20,094 nucleotides of DNA from JAUXEH01 sp965602945 (GTDB lineage: Bacteria > Acidobacteriota > Aminicenantia > Aminicenantales > Aminicenantaceae). Positions 7,633 to 15,967 of this stretch are shown piece after piece (position 1 is the first letter of the stretch; each line of letters begins with the position of its first letter). The DNA is taken from contig CBFDBC010000049.1 of assembly GCA_965602945.1 (NCBI GenBank), positions 1 through 20,094 on the forward strand, given 5' to 3'. Under the pieces are notes generated by a model, which did no database searches, had not been told where the DNA came from, and saw only the letters and a list, made by a program, of their open reading frames with translations. Made by a program: the position numbers and the translations under genes.

Positions 7633-8455
7633 ACTCGCCTCCGATGTAGGCCTTGATGATCTCGTTGAGATCGACATCGATGTATTCCAAGGGAAACCGC
7701 TCCTTCAATTCTGGGCCGAAGGGATAAACATAGTGCTCATGGGTGCCGGCCGCCTCCTTGCTGAAGATGAGGGGAAGTTCTTCCGGGATCTCGGCATTCG
7801 AGATCACCTTCTTGAGCCTCGCGGCCAGGACCTCGCTCTTCTCGTCCACGATGAAGCGGCCGTCGGCCATGACCAGCACCCGCTCCGGGATCCTTTCGAT
7901 CTCGGAAAAGGTGTGGTTGACCATGAAGACCGTGGTGCCGCAGCGGTCCATGAGTTCGATCACCGCCTCGAGGAACTTGTCCCGCAGGAAGGGATCGATG
8001 ACGTGGATGATCTCGTCGATCAGCAGGGCCTGCGGCTGCTGGGACCACACCAGAGACAGGTTGAACAGGGTCCGCTCGCCGGCCGAGAGGTGTTTGATCT
8101 TCTGCGCCGGATCGAAGTGCAGCTCGTCAATCAGTGTGGTGTCGAAACTCTCGATCCCGAAAACACGGGTGTGGAAATCGATCCCCTGCTTCACCGTAAA
8201 ATTCTCGAACAGGCTGAGCCGGTCGGAGATGAAGCCTATCTTCTCGGGACCGATCCCGTCGGCATAGCTCACCTCTCCCTTGTCCGGGAGGATGACGCCC
8301 GCCAGGCATTTGAGGAACGTGCTCTTGCCCGCGCCGTTGGCCCCGGCGATCAAAACACACTCGCCTCTTTTGAAGCCGACATCGATCCCATCCAGGATGG
8401 TCTTCCTGCCGATCTTCACATTCAAACCGCTGACATTAAGGATATTTTCATTCAT
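7610..8455 (-). CDS. ABC transporter ATP-binding protein
   Basis: The 281-residue nucleotide-binding subunit would power transport by the two permeases encoded downstream. Visible motifs are Walker A GANGAGKST (38-46), signature LSAGE (123-127), Walker B ALLIDE (143-148) and the switch His in VNHTF (H181). The Q-loop position reads FISDRL instead of containing Gln, as happens in several exporter-type ATPases of the CcmA/YtrB kind. About 60 residues follow the core; they contain GTHEHYVYPFG and end in GGEYAKKRMA, which could be a small regulatory tail. The gene starts eight bases inside the GntR gene (ATGAATGA overlap) and its end overlaps paralogue A, so it sits in a tightly coupled operon. 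Export of a toxic or envelope compound is the usual role of YtrA-controlled systems; that is inference here. Confidence 0.93.
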   Translation of the reverse strand: MNENILNVSGLNVKIGRKTILDGIDVGFKRGECVLIAGANGAGKSTFLKCLAGVILPDKGEVSYADGIGPEKIGFISDRLSLFENFTVKQGIDFHTRVFGIESFDTTLIDELHFDPAQKIKHLSAGERTLFNLSLVWSQQPQALLIDEIIHVIDPFLRDKFLEAVIELMDRCGTTVFMVNHTFSEIERIPERVLVMADGRFIVDEKSEVLAARLKKVISNAEIPEELPLIFSKEAAGTHEHYVYPFGPELKERFPLEYIDVDLNEIIKAYIGGEYAKKRMA

Positions 8456-8822
8456 TGTTCAAATCCCTGTTCATGAGATCCAGGATGTGCTGAGAGGAGG
8501 CACCCAGGGAAACGGCCCGTTCGAGGAAGCCTTTCCACTCGTCCTCCACCATGCCTTTCCGCAGCCCGTCCAGTTTACCGGCCTTGTAGTTCACCCAGTT
8601 GCCGCTTCCCCGCCGGCTCTCCACGAAGCCCTCCTCCTCCAAAGTGTAGTAGGCCTTTGCGACAGTGTTGGGGTTGAGCTTAAGGCTTTTGGCCAGTTCG
8701 CGGATGGGAGGGAGTTGGGCGCCCTGTTCGAGCCGGCCCGAGAGTATCTCAAGCTTTACCAGATAGATGAGCTGCCGGTAGATGGGCAGCGGCGACCCGA
8801 AATCGATGCTTAATCGAAACAT
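8448..8822 (-). CDS. GntR-family transcriptional regulator, YtrA subfamily
   Basis: This short (124-residue) regulator has an N-terminal winged helix (residues ~8-77: PIYRQLIYLVKLEILSGRL, LPPIRELAKSLKLNPNTVAKAY, LEEEGFVESRRGSGNWV). Only ~45 helical residues follow, without the large effector domain of FadR or HutC types; this length is characteristic of YtrA regulators. YtrA proteins typically repress an adjacent ABC operon of which they are the first gene, and that is the layout here. The first codon is ATG at 8820-8822. The leader is very short, with only a weak GAGAAG as ribosome-binding site. An inverted repeat overlapping the predicted -10 box suggests autoregulation. The inducing signal is unknown; in characterised systems it is often a cell-envelope-active antibiotic. 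Confidence 0.9.
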   Translation of the reverse strand: MFRLSIDFGSPLPIYRQLIYLVKLEILSGRLEQGAQLPPIRELAKSLKLNPNTVAKAYYTLEEEGFVESRRGSGNWVNYKAGKLDGLRKGMVEDEWKGFLERAVSLGASSQHILDLMNRDLNNE

Positions 8823-8839
8823 TGTCTTCTCTCGTGCAA

Positions 8840-8862
8840 ATTGTACTGCATGTCTAATACAA
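8840..8862 (-). promoter_or_regulatory. Predicted operator and -10 box of the GntR/ABC operon
   Basis: An imperfect inverted repeat (8841-8862) has TTGTA and TACAA at its outer ends, 12 bases apart. On the minus strand its end supplies TACAAT (8840-8845), a good -10 box, which would put transcription initiation near 8833, about ten bases before the ATG. The -35 region is poor. A repressor bound here would block its own promoter, as in other YtrA systems. Confidence 0.5.
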
Positions 8863-8947
8863 TAAGACGAGGGCCATGATCCGGCAATCGCCTTTAGGGG
8901 TGAAAAAGGGGGTGATATCTTAGGACGAAAATTTCGCGGCCGCTGGA

Positions 8948-9970
8948 TCAGCCCTCGGGGCGGTCCAGCCGGTCCCAGGCCTCGAACACGGCCAGCACGT
9001 TATCGGGATCCGCCTCCAGCCCGAACTCACACTGGGCGATGACGCCGCCGTCCGCATACAGGTTGTCCCGGACCGTACAGACCGCGTCCTCGATGTCCCG
9101 GCGCGTTCCATGCACGAGCAGGTGCTGGCGATCGATCTCCCCCCAGAACGTGATCCGGCCCTTGAAGCGCCTTCCCAGTTCCTCGACGCCCATGCAGAAG
9201 ATCTGGGCGTTCAGCACCTCGACGCCCACCTCGATGAGATCCTCGATGATCTCGGTGATGTGGCCGTCCGAGTGCATGAAGACCTGCTTCCCGTACCGCC
9301 GCGCGATCTCCGCGTAGTCCCGGTACATGGGTTTGAACATCTGCCTAAAGGTCTCGGGATGGAGCAGGAGCCCGGTCTGTGTGCCCCAGTCGTCCATAAG
9401 GGCGATGCCGTCCACCTCGGTCATGGCCCACACCTCGACCTCTTTTTTGTAATGGGCATGCATGCGCTCCAGCAGTTCGAGGAGTCCGGGAGGCTGCTCC
9501 ATGAGGTCGATCAGCGCCTGCTCCATGGTGCGTATGAACTGCAGCCTCTCGAAGGGGCGGATCACCGAACCGGAGAGCACGTACTGGTCGGTTGACCGGC
9601 AGAAGCGGTTGACGGCCTCCGTGTCCAGCTGCAGTACGGAATCCGGTGTCTGAAAACGATCCAGGTCATCCCAGGCGGAAATGAGCGGCTGAAGGACGAT
9701 CCCGATGATCCCGTCGCGGGGATTCGTGAAGCGGCATCCCCATTCGTCCACATATTCCCCCATGGTGTAGCGGTCGCCGCTGGTACCGGTGGGAACCGTG
9801 TAGAGAGCAGGGGAAGAGACGATGTCATCGGGAAACCTCTCACGCAGCTCTGTAAGCGCTTGGGGATGGTGCATCTCGGCCCAGGGAAGCACCCACGCCT
9901 GGCGGGGGATTCTGCCGGGACTCTGGAATGCCAGGGTCTTTCTCACCAGTTCGCGCGATTCAGATGCCAT
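8948..9970 (-). CDS. URO-D family protein (uroporphyrinogen decarboxylase-like)
   Basis: The 340-residue product has the length of the URO-D fold family (PF01208), which includes haem-pathway decarboxylases and corrinoid-dependent methyltransferases (MtaA, CmuA). Typical stretches are RELVRKTLAFQSPGRIPRQ at the N-terminus, DDWGTQTGLLLHPETF (193-208), YGKQVFMHSDGHI (226-238) and ITFWGEIDRQ (273-282). It is unlikely to be the haem-pathway enzyme: no other haem genes are near, and it is the last gene of a glycosidase operon. Related proteins often sit in sugar-degradation clusters, where their reaction is unknown. The ATG at 9970 was chosen because AAGGAAG lies five bases upstream; an in-frame start at 10153 would overlap the preceding gene by 194 bases. 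It overlaps the dehydrogenase stop by 11 bases, implying coupling. Confidence 0.85.
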   Translation of the reverse strand: MASESRELVRKTLAFQSPGRIPRQAWVLPWAEMHHPQALTELRERFPDDIVSSPALYTVPTGTSGDRYTMGEYVDEWGCRFTNPRDGIIGIVLQPLISAWDDLDRFQTPDSVLQLDTEAVNRFCRSTDQYVLSGSVIRPFERLQFIRTMEQALIDLMEQPPGLLELLERMHAHYKKEVEVWAMTEVDGIALMDDWGTQTGLLLHPETFRQMFKPMYRDYAEIARRYGKQVFMHSDGHITEIIEDLIEVGVEVLNAQIFCMGVEELGRRFKGRITFWGEIDRQHLLVHGTRRDIEDAVCTVRDNLYADGGVIAQCEFGLEADPDNVLAVFEAWDRLDRPEG

Positions 9971-11234
9971 TGTCACTTCCTTTAGGAAAGGAGCCGCCGG
10001 GGAAATAGTCATAATCCCGGAGATCCACCGTTTGTCCTTTCGCCGCCCACTTTGTGTCCGTCTCGGAGGGAAGCATACCGCGCTGAAAGGCGTCCTGGAA
10101 GGCTTCGGACAGCCCCTCGATCCAGATCCTGCCGTCCCCCCCTTCCCGGGCATGGGACCGGGACAGGTCCGTGATGTCTCCCACCGAGTCCTGGATGCCG
10201 TTCACGCAGACGGTCTGGGCCCGGGCCGCCGCGGGTCCGCACAACGTCTCGGGACCGGCCCGCCCCTCCCCCACTCCGCCTGCGGCGGCCGCCAGCCTCA
10301 CGGCCTCGAACAGTTTCTTGAACTGGTGGTCGGATTCGGGCGAACCGAGGTTGATCTCGGGCCCCCGGCCCATCCGGCAGACGATCTCCCCGCCCGCCTC
10401 GTCGCATTCCGCCTCCGCTTCCTCGAACTCCAGGTGGAAGACAGGCCCGGCCGCCTCGGGCACGGCATGGGAGGCGTAAAACAGCAGCTCCGTACCGGCC
10501 CGGGTCAGGATGCGGCAGGCCACTGAATCGAAGTTCTCGATGGGGAAGGCGCGGTATGCCTCGGCCGTGATCTCCACCGGTTCCGCGCTGGTGTGAGCCC
10601 TGTCGCCCGAAAGAAAGAGCAGGTTGTGCAGGAAATGGGCCATGGCGTTGTTGGCAGGGCTGTCCAGGATCCAGCGGCCGTTTCGGTCCCGGATGCGCCC
10701 GGCCCAGTCGTTCCGCCTAAAATAGGCCAGGTCACGGGGCCAGAGGCAGAGGGACTTGAACCGCACCGGCCGGCCCAATCGTCCTTTGCGGATTATCCCC
10801 TTCAGCTCCTGCACGGCCGCTGAGAAGGACCACTGATATCCGATAAGGACACGCCGGCCTGCTGCCGCGGCCGCACGGATCAGGCGGTCCGCATCCTGGA
10901 CCGAGGCGGCCAGGGGCTTGTCGCAGAGCACATGGCAGCCGCGCTCCAGGGCCGCGATGGACTGCGGCACGTGTTCATGGATGGGGGAAGCGATCACCAC
11001 CAGGTCCGGCTCGACGCCGGATGAGAACATCTCCTCCAGGTGGGAGAACAGGGGGATTCCCGCCTGTTTGACCTCCAGGCTCAAAGGTGCGTTCTCCGGG
11101 AAGGGTTCGACAGCGGCCACGAGGCAGGCCGCGTTTCGGGGTACTTCCTCCCACAAGGCCTTGAGGTAATGGTGCCCGTAGCCGCCGATCCCGACCATCG
11201 CCACTCTCACCGGTGCGGAGGTTTCTCTGTTCAC
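9960..11234 (-). CDS. Gfo/Idh/MocA family oxidoreductase
   Basis: The 424-residue cytosolic NAD(P)-dependent dehydrogenase of sugars or inositols has an N-terminal Rossmann fold: GIGGYG at 15-20, an acidic residue at the end of the second strand (AAVEP), and CDKPLA near 104-109, where family members usually have EKP. The C-terminal alpha/beta domain contains a likely substrate region, WILDSPANNAMAHFLHNLLFLSG, where DSPANNAMAHFLHN supplies the conserved Asp/His pattern. The tail of about 60 residues (WIEGLSEAFQDAF..., DLRDYDYFPGG) is longer than usual. The start codon is GTG, seven bases after the mannosidase stop, with GAGAAG upstream. Neighbours suggest it oxidises a monosaccharide released by the two glycosidases, or serves in an oxidation-based glycoside cleavage; the exact substrate cannot be read from sequence. 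Confidence 0.88.
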   Translation of the reverse strand: MNRETSAPVRVAMVGIGGYGHHYLKALWEEVPRNAACLVAAVEPFPENAPLSLEVKQAGIPLFSHLEEMFSSGVEPDLVVIASPIHEHVPQSIAALERGCHVLCDKPLAASVQDADRLIRAAAAAGRRVLIGYQWSFSAAVQELKGIIRKGRLGRPVRFKSLCLWPRDLAYFRRNDWAGRIRDRNGRWILDSPANNAMAHFLHNLLFLSGDRAHTSAEPVEITAEAYRAFPIENFDSVACRILTRAGTELLFYASHAVPEAAGPVFHLEFEEAEAECDEAGGEIVCRMGRGPEINLGSPESDHQFKKLFEAVRLAAAAGGVGEGRAGPETLCGPAAARAQTVCVNGIQDSVGDITDLSRSHAREGGDGRIWIEGLSEAFQDAFQRGMLPSETDTKWAAKGQTVDLRDYDYFPGGSFPKGSDNGI

Positions 11235-11241
11235 GGTCTTC

Positions 11242-13782
11242 TCAGGTTGTGTCCCCGCCGCCGTGCGTGTAGGATCCGGCAGGACCGCGGATTTCCCGCT
11301 CCAGGAGGTCGGTCTCCACGGCCTCTCCCGTGCCGAGGTCTACGGCCAGGGTTTTAATTTCGAAGGGGCCGAAAACCAGATCCACGCACGTACCCAAAGG
11401 AGGTACCCGCACACGCGCTGACCGTCCCTGGCCGGTGGGTTCGAACAACCGCAGCACCAGTCGCGCTTCGTCCTCGGACCGCTTCAGCGCGATGAGCTGC
11501 ACAGCCTCGTCTTCGATCAGGACCGCCGGCTCCGGCTTGTTCCCTTCCCCGCCGGGATAACAGCAGAGGGCGAATGGAGGTTCGTTCCTGAGCAGGGCCT
11601 CCCGGTCGATCCGGGGCAGGCATTCCTCGGCCCTTCCTCCGCCGATCCAGAACCGGAAGCGGCGCTCGCCCTGGTCGATCCGGGGGATGAAGCGGTCGTC
11701 CGGCACAATAGGGATGTCGTCGGCCACCGGGTGAGCGGCGTAGGCCGCGGACCGGAGCAGCGAGAGCCGCAGCTCTCCGTCCTGGAAATCGAAGCCGTGG
11801 GTCCGGTCGTTGATGACGGACAGTAAAGACTGCCGGTCGTTCGAAACGACGGCGACCCATTTCTGGGCCACGAGTTCCTCTCCGAAACGGTCGAACTCTT
11901 CCACGCCAAAGGCGACCTGTCCCCGGCACACACCCTTTTGGAACGGGGTCGGCAGGCTCAGCTTGAGCAACCTGTCTTTCTCGTTCCAGAATACCCGGAT
12001 GGCCACTTCGAAACCCGATCCCTTCCGGGGCACCAGGGTGTGGACACAGGCATAGGAGCGGCCGTACTTGAAGAGGGCCTCCACCACGGTCCGCACGGGG
12101 CCCTCCTCCACAATTCGGACGGGAGCGAGCTCATCCGCGTTCGATCCTGAGTAGGAGGCCGCCTCCGCAGGAGTCATGAGCCGGAACCGGCCCACCAGAT
12201 CCCGGAAGGCACGGACCTTCATCCCCCAGGGATCGGGGGAATCTCTCATGACCAGGAGCTGCAGGGCATCCGGGGAGAGAAAAGGAACCCCACGGAACTC
12301 GAATGCCTCGACCAACCCGCTGTCCGGGTTGATAAGGACCCGGCCCTCATCCTGGAGAAGTTGCAGGGAGCGGTCTACGGAGCGAACGCCCGGAGACCGG
12401 GTCCCGGCATCATGCAAAAACACGGAGTAACGTTTCATTTCCCAGGGGCCGAGGTCGGCCTGGAACGAAATCCGCTTGCGCTGGTCCACGGATATGTTGC
12501 TGCTCTCCCGTTCCACCTGGCAAAAGATCTCCCGCCCCTGCTCATCCGTCATCTCGGGCTGCCAGAAGCCCTTGGGATCGGTGTTGGGCCAGGGAGGCTG
12601 GAACTCGCAGGTGAGGGTCGTATGGGCGTCGAAGGGATGGGGGTTGTAGACCATAATGGGAAACTCCCCGTCCCCGGCCGGAGGCTGCCCCCGGAGCAGG
12701 CTGAAAAACGCTCGGCTCTGCACCCGCCCCAGGATCTCCAGGCCGTGATCCATGCGCTGCACGGCCTGCTCTTCCACCTCGGAGATGGAGGAGCCGGGCA
12801 GGATGTCGTGGAACTGGCAGTAAAGCAGGTCCTCCAGTGCCGTGTCCAGCTCGACCCGGGGATATTCCATGGCACCTGAAAGGAAAGCGTGTGAAGCCGT
12901 TTTTTCCGCGGTCAGGAACAGGTTCTCAAGCCGGCGGTGTCGGTGTTTGACCAGCGACATCGTGGTGTAGCAGCCGACGGCCCAGGGGTTGAGGTCCCGG
13001 CTGAACCTGGGCAGACTGTCCTCCCGGGAGCGCAGTTCCGAAAAATACTCCTCAGGGATCCCATGCCGGACGCGCCACCCGGTCTCATCGGAAATCAGCT
13101 CCTTGAGCTCTTCCAGGTCCTTCCGGGAGGGACCACCGCCGTGGTCGCCGATCCCCCAGAGCAGGATGCCCGACTCGGCATCGGGATGGTTTTCCAGCCA
13201 GTCCCGGACCTTGCGCGCGGCCGTGCCCGGCTCCGAGTTGTAGTGCTCGGGGGCCCGGTGGGCCAGGATCCGCGATCCGTCGTAGCCTTCCCATACAAAA
13301 TCCTTGGCCGGAAGCTCGAAATCCTTGGGGTCGGGCCGGCAGAACAGGTAGGAGTCATAGCCGGATTTCTTGAGGATCTGGACGAGGCCTCGCGTATGGC
13401 CGAAGGGATCGAGGTTGACCGCCGTGCGCGGCTCGACACCGAATTTCTCGAGAAAATATCGCTTGCCCACCAGCGCTTGTCGGACGAAAGATTCTCCCGA
13501 GGGAAGGTTGCAGTCCGGCTGCAGGTACCATCCGCCCATGATGTGCCACTGTCCCGATGCGACCAGCTTCTGGATACGCTGGAACAGGTCGGGTTCGTAC
13601 TGCTCGACCCACCGGTAGAGGACCGCCTCGTTGTGGCAGAAGACGAACTCCTCGAACTCTTCACAGAACCGGGCGGCCGTGCGGAAGGTGGTGAGAGTCT
13701 CCGCCAGGCCTTCCTGCCACATCCACAGCCAGACCGGATCGAGATGGGCATTGCAGATCAGGTACAGGTTGCGTCCGGACAT
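11242..13782 (-). CDS. GH38-family alpha-mannosidase
   Basis: The 846-residue enzyme is predicted to cleave alpha-mannosides with retention of configuration using a zinc ion. The GH38 signatures are intact: CNAHLDPVW at 10-18 (zinc-binding His13 and Asp15), NLDPFGH at 123-129 with the nucleophile-type Asp125, and WGIGDHGGGPSRKDL, which provides the second zinc His. The middle three-helix and the C-terminal beta-sandwich regions are present (ILPGSSISEVEE, then LNPWAVGCYTT and later beta-rich sequence), so it is full length. No signal peptide is seen, so it probably acts in the cytoplasm on imported oligosaccharides. The ATG at 13782 is preferred because AGGAG lies six bases upstream; starts at 13851 and 13809 lack one. 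It follows the (alpha/alpha)6 hydrolase and precedes the dehydrogenase by seven bases. Confidence 0.93.
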   Translation of the reverse strand: MSGRNLYLICNAHLDPVWLWMWQEGLAETLTTFRTAARFCEEFEEFVFCHNEAVLYRWVEQYEPDLFQRIQKLVASGQWHIMGGWYLQPDCNLPSGESFVRQALVGKRYFLEKFGVEPRTAVNLDPFGHTRGLVQILKKSGYDSYLFCRPDPKDFELPAKDFVWEGYDGSRILAHRAPEHYNSEPGTAARKVRDWLENHPDAESGILLWGIGDHGGGPSRKDLEELKELISDETGWRVRHGIPEEYFSELRSREDSLPRFSRDLNPWAVGCYTTMSLVKHRHRRLENLFLTAEKTASHAFLSGAMEYPRVELDTALEDLLYCQFHDILPGSSISEVEEQAVQRMDHGLEILGRVQSRAFFSLLRGQPPAGDGEFPIMVYNPHPFDAHTTLTCEFQPPWPNTDPKGFWQPEMTDEQGREIFCQVERESSNISVDQRKRISFQADLGPWEMKRYSVFLHDAGTRSPGVRSVDRSLQLLQDEGRVLINPDSGLVEAFEFRGVPFLSPDALQLLVMRDSPDPWGMKVRAFRDLVGRFRLMTPAEAASYSGSNADELAPVRIVEEGPVRTVVEALFKYGRSYACVHTLVPRKGSGFEVAIRVFWNEKDRLLKLSLPTPFQKGVCRGQVAFGVEEFDRFGEELVAQKWVAVVSNDRQSLLSVINDRTHGFDFQDGELRLSLLRSAAYAAHPVADDIPIVPDDRFIPRIDQGERRFRFWIGGGRAEECLPRIDREALLRNEPPFALCCYPGGEGNKPEPAVLIEDEAVQLIALKRSEDEARLVLRLFEPTGQGRSARVRVPPLGTCVDLVFGPFEIKTLAVDLGTGEAVETDLLEREIRGPAGSYTHGGGDTT

Positions 13783-13854
13783 TCCTCGCTCCTGTTTGGA
13801 TTTCACCATAGCGCAGGCAGATAATATATCGCAATCGCCCTGAAAGGGCAAAAG
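13783..13854. other. Short intercistronic gap with a weak hairpin
   Basis: This 72-base gap separates the two hydrolase genes of the operon. GCCCT and AGGGC can form a small 5-bp hairpin near 13837-13849. No T-run follows it on the minus strand, so it is unlikely to be a terminator; it might moderate processing of the operon mRNA. Confidence 0.35.
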
Positions 13855-15945
13855 TCAGACTGAGAGGTCCACACGGAGGTCGCCGTCCGTGTATGCCAGC
13901 TCGGCATAATCTGTCCCGGCTTTGAGCACGCGGGCATTGCTGTCGATCGAAAGAGGCCCGTCATGGCCCTTGGTTTGGACCGTGATCTCGAGTGAATCTC
14001 CGCGCAGGGGAAAGGAGGCCCGGATCCGTTCCAGGCCGGGCAGCAGGCGCGGCCGGAGCCTCAGCCGGTCGTGTTCCGGCCGGACCCCCATGACATGCGA
14101 CACGAGCAGCAGCATCATCTCGGCCCAGGTCCAGGGCGTAAGGCCGATCTGTGCGAAGGGAGGGGCGTGGGCTTCGCCGTAGAACTCGAACCAGGTTCCG
14201 GAGCACGCTCCCGGCATCGTATCCAGCCACCGCAGGATCCTCCAGACCCGGTCAAAACGGCCCGTCTCAGCGCAGGCGCGGGCTACAAACAGGGAGGGAA
14301 ACGGCCAGGGGCCCCAGGCATCCGGCTCGGAGCTGCAGTGATAGCGGCCGTATCCGCCTCCTGTCCAAGCCTGATCCCAGAGCATCTCGAGCCCTTCCAG
14401 GGTGTCGACGGCCAGGTCGGAGCCGGCATCGATGGCTCCGAAAGCGACGGGAAGGGCGGCCGTGGTGTCGGGTTCGATAAAATGATCCCCGGACATGGCC
14501 AGGGGCGTGTCTGTGGGGAGCCCTGCCGCGGGGAGGGGCTGGATCCGTTCGCACAGCTCTCCCTTCAGCCCCCGCCGTTTACAGATCCGGCCCTTTTCCA
14601 CGAAACCAAATCCGGGGTCTTCGAAAACGGCCCGGTGAAGCCGTCCGGATTCCAGGGTCCAGCGGTCCGCCTGGGACTCCCGTCCCAGGAGCCGGGCCAG
14701 GCCGGCGGCGGATCCGAGGCCCAGGCTCACGAACATCTGGTAGGCCAGCTCCAAGCCGGGTTCGATGCCGTGGATGCGGTGCCGCTCCCAGTATTCGCGC
14801 ACATTGGCCAGCAGGCCGGATGCCGGGTGCCGGAAGACGTCCTGGAGCGGGAATTCCGCCAGGGCCTCCACCCTGTCCCAGTGCTCCCGCACGATCCCCG
14901 GGTCGCCGGTCCAGCGCGTGTACTGGTCCAGAGCATAGAGCAGCTCGCCGTTCTGATCCAGTTCCACTTCGTCGGGATGGCGCCGCTCGCTGGAATCGAT
15001 GGTATCGCCCTGGCCGGTGACAAAATCCCGCAGCAGGCGCCTGAGCAGGACTCCGGCTTTCTCGTGCTGGCCGGAGAGGACGAGACCCACCGCTATCCAG
15101 GCATGGTCGCGGACCCATTCGCGGTTGTACTGCCAGATGCTGGCATCCACCCGGCCGGCCGCGGAAACCACGGCGGGAAGCTGGAAACGGGCCGCATCAA
15201 AATATCTGTCCAGCATCGGGGAATCGAAATGAGCCCGGGCCGTTCGGGCCCAATATGCCTGCGCATCCGTATTGATAGGGGCCTCTTCCGCAAGGTGGAA
15301 CGAAACACGCTGCCGGTCGGGTGCGGAGTGGTACAGGACAAATGTCGATGCATGTGCCCCGGTATCAAGCTCCAGCTTCCGGACGGAGGTCATCTTCCGC
15401 AGGCCGGTCTCCAGGCTGATGCCCGTAAGGTGACCGCCTCGATTGGTAAGTGTCACCTCACGGGCCAGGACCGGCTCTTCCGCGTTCGGGCAGAAAAACT
15501 CCTCGACCACTTCAATGCCGCCGGCCCGCCACTTCACCCGTACCATGGGCACTCCCTGCCGCAGGGACCAGGCCGCCTCCATGCCCCCGCCCGTAGGAAC
15601 GAACTCGGTCCCCCCGACCCGTATCCGGACCATGGTGGATTCCAGCCCGGTCTCGGGATCGAAAGACAGGGCCTCCCGCTTCTTTCCCAGCCGCTCCGGA
15701 TCCATAACCAGCAGCCCGACCGGCGTGCCTTCGCCTGAAGGCGCGAACTGGACAGCCGCCTGCATCCGGCCGTTGCCCAGAAAAAAATAGGAGACATCCT
15801 TGAGAAGCGTCCGGACGTCCGGGTGCCCGATCCGGGGATCGTCATCGTAGACATGCTCTTCCGCATCGATCATGTCCCCATCTATATCAGAATCCTTTAA
15901 AAATTTGAACTCTTGAAGCGACAGGGCATGCCTATCCACTACCAT
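13855..15945 (-). CDS. Glycoside hydrolase with (alpha/alpha)6-barrel, GH15/GH94-like
   Basis: The 696-residue protein, from the ATG at 15945, has an N-terminal beta-sandwich (~40-215: FFLGNGRMQAAVQFAPSGEG, VEEFFCPNAEEPVLAREVTLTN) and a helical toroid (~240-620: ASIWQYNREWVRDHAWIAVG, DTIDSSERRHPDEVELDQNGE, GSDLAVDTLEGLEMLWD, LTPWTWAEMMLLLVSHVMG). A small C-terminal beta segment follows. This order is seen in glucoamylase- and phosphorylase-like clan members (GH15, GH65, GH94, GH63). Acidic residues in NREWVRD (274-280) and in DEVELDQNGE are candidate active-site residues. No signal peptide is visible. An in-frame ATG at 16008 is inside repeat copy 2 and is rejected; the ATG at 15873 is an alternative since 15945 has no clear ribosome-binding site. 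It opens the four-gene glycan operon, so it probably acts with the alpha-mannosidase. Confidence 0.75.
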   Translation of the reverse strand: MVVDRHALSLQEFKFLKDSDIDGDMIDAEEHVYDDDPRIGHPDVRTLLKDVSYFFLGNGRMQAAVQFAPSGEGTPVGLLVMDPERLGKKREALSFDPETGLESTMVRIRVGGTEFVPTGGGMEAAWSLRQGVPMVRVKWRAGGIEVVEEFFCPNAEEPVLAREVTLTNRGGHLTGISLETGLRKMTSVRKLELDTGAHASTFVLYHSAPDRQRVSFHLAEEAPINTDAQAYWARTARAHFDSPMLDRYFDAARFQLPAVVSAAGRVDASIWQYNREWVRDHAWIAVGLVLSGQHEKAGVLLRRLLRDFVTGQGDTIDSSERRHPDEVELDQNGELLYALDQYTRWTGDPGIVREHWDRVEALAEFPLQDVFRHPASGLLANVREYWERHRIHGIEPGLELAYQMFVSLGLGSAAGLARLLGRESQADRWTLESGRLHRAVFEDPGFGFVEKGRICKRRGLKGELCERIQPLPAAGLPTDTPLAMSGDHFIEPDTTAALPVAFGAIDAGSDLAVDTLEGLEMLWDQAWTGGGYGRYHCSSEPDAWGPWPFPSLFVARACAETGRFDRVWRILRWLDTMPGACSGTWFEFYGEAHAPPFAQIGLTPWTWAEMMLLLVSHVMGVRPEHDRLRLRPRLLPGLERIRASFPLRGDSLEITVQTKGHDGPLSIDSNARVLKAGTDYAELAYTDGDLRVDLSV

Positions 15946-15967
15946 GTTGATTAAGCGTAGTTCAGTC

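Noticed and set aside
8912..8943. Terminator after the URO-D gene
   Set aside because: The short AT-rich palindrome CGAAAATTTCG and the NotI-like GCGGCCGC do not form a stem followed by a T-run on the minus strand.
9971..10153. A longer URO-D protein starting at 10153
   Set aside because: The added 61 residues lie entirely within the dehydrogenase gene, look like shadow sequence, and the ATG at 9970 has a good ribosome-binding site.
14071..15738. A 555-codon open frame on + opposite the (alpha/alpha)6 hydrolase
   Set aside because: It is the antisense shadow of a GC-rich gene; the translation is rich in Pro, Gly and Arg with no domain, while the opposite strand encodes a coherent glycosidase.
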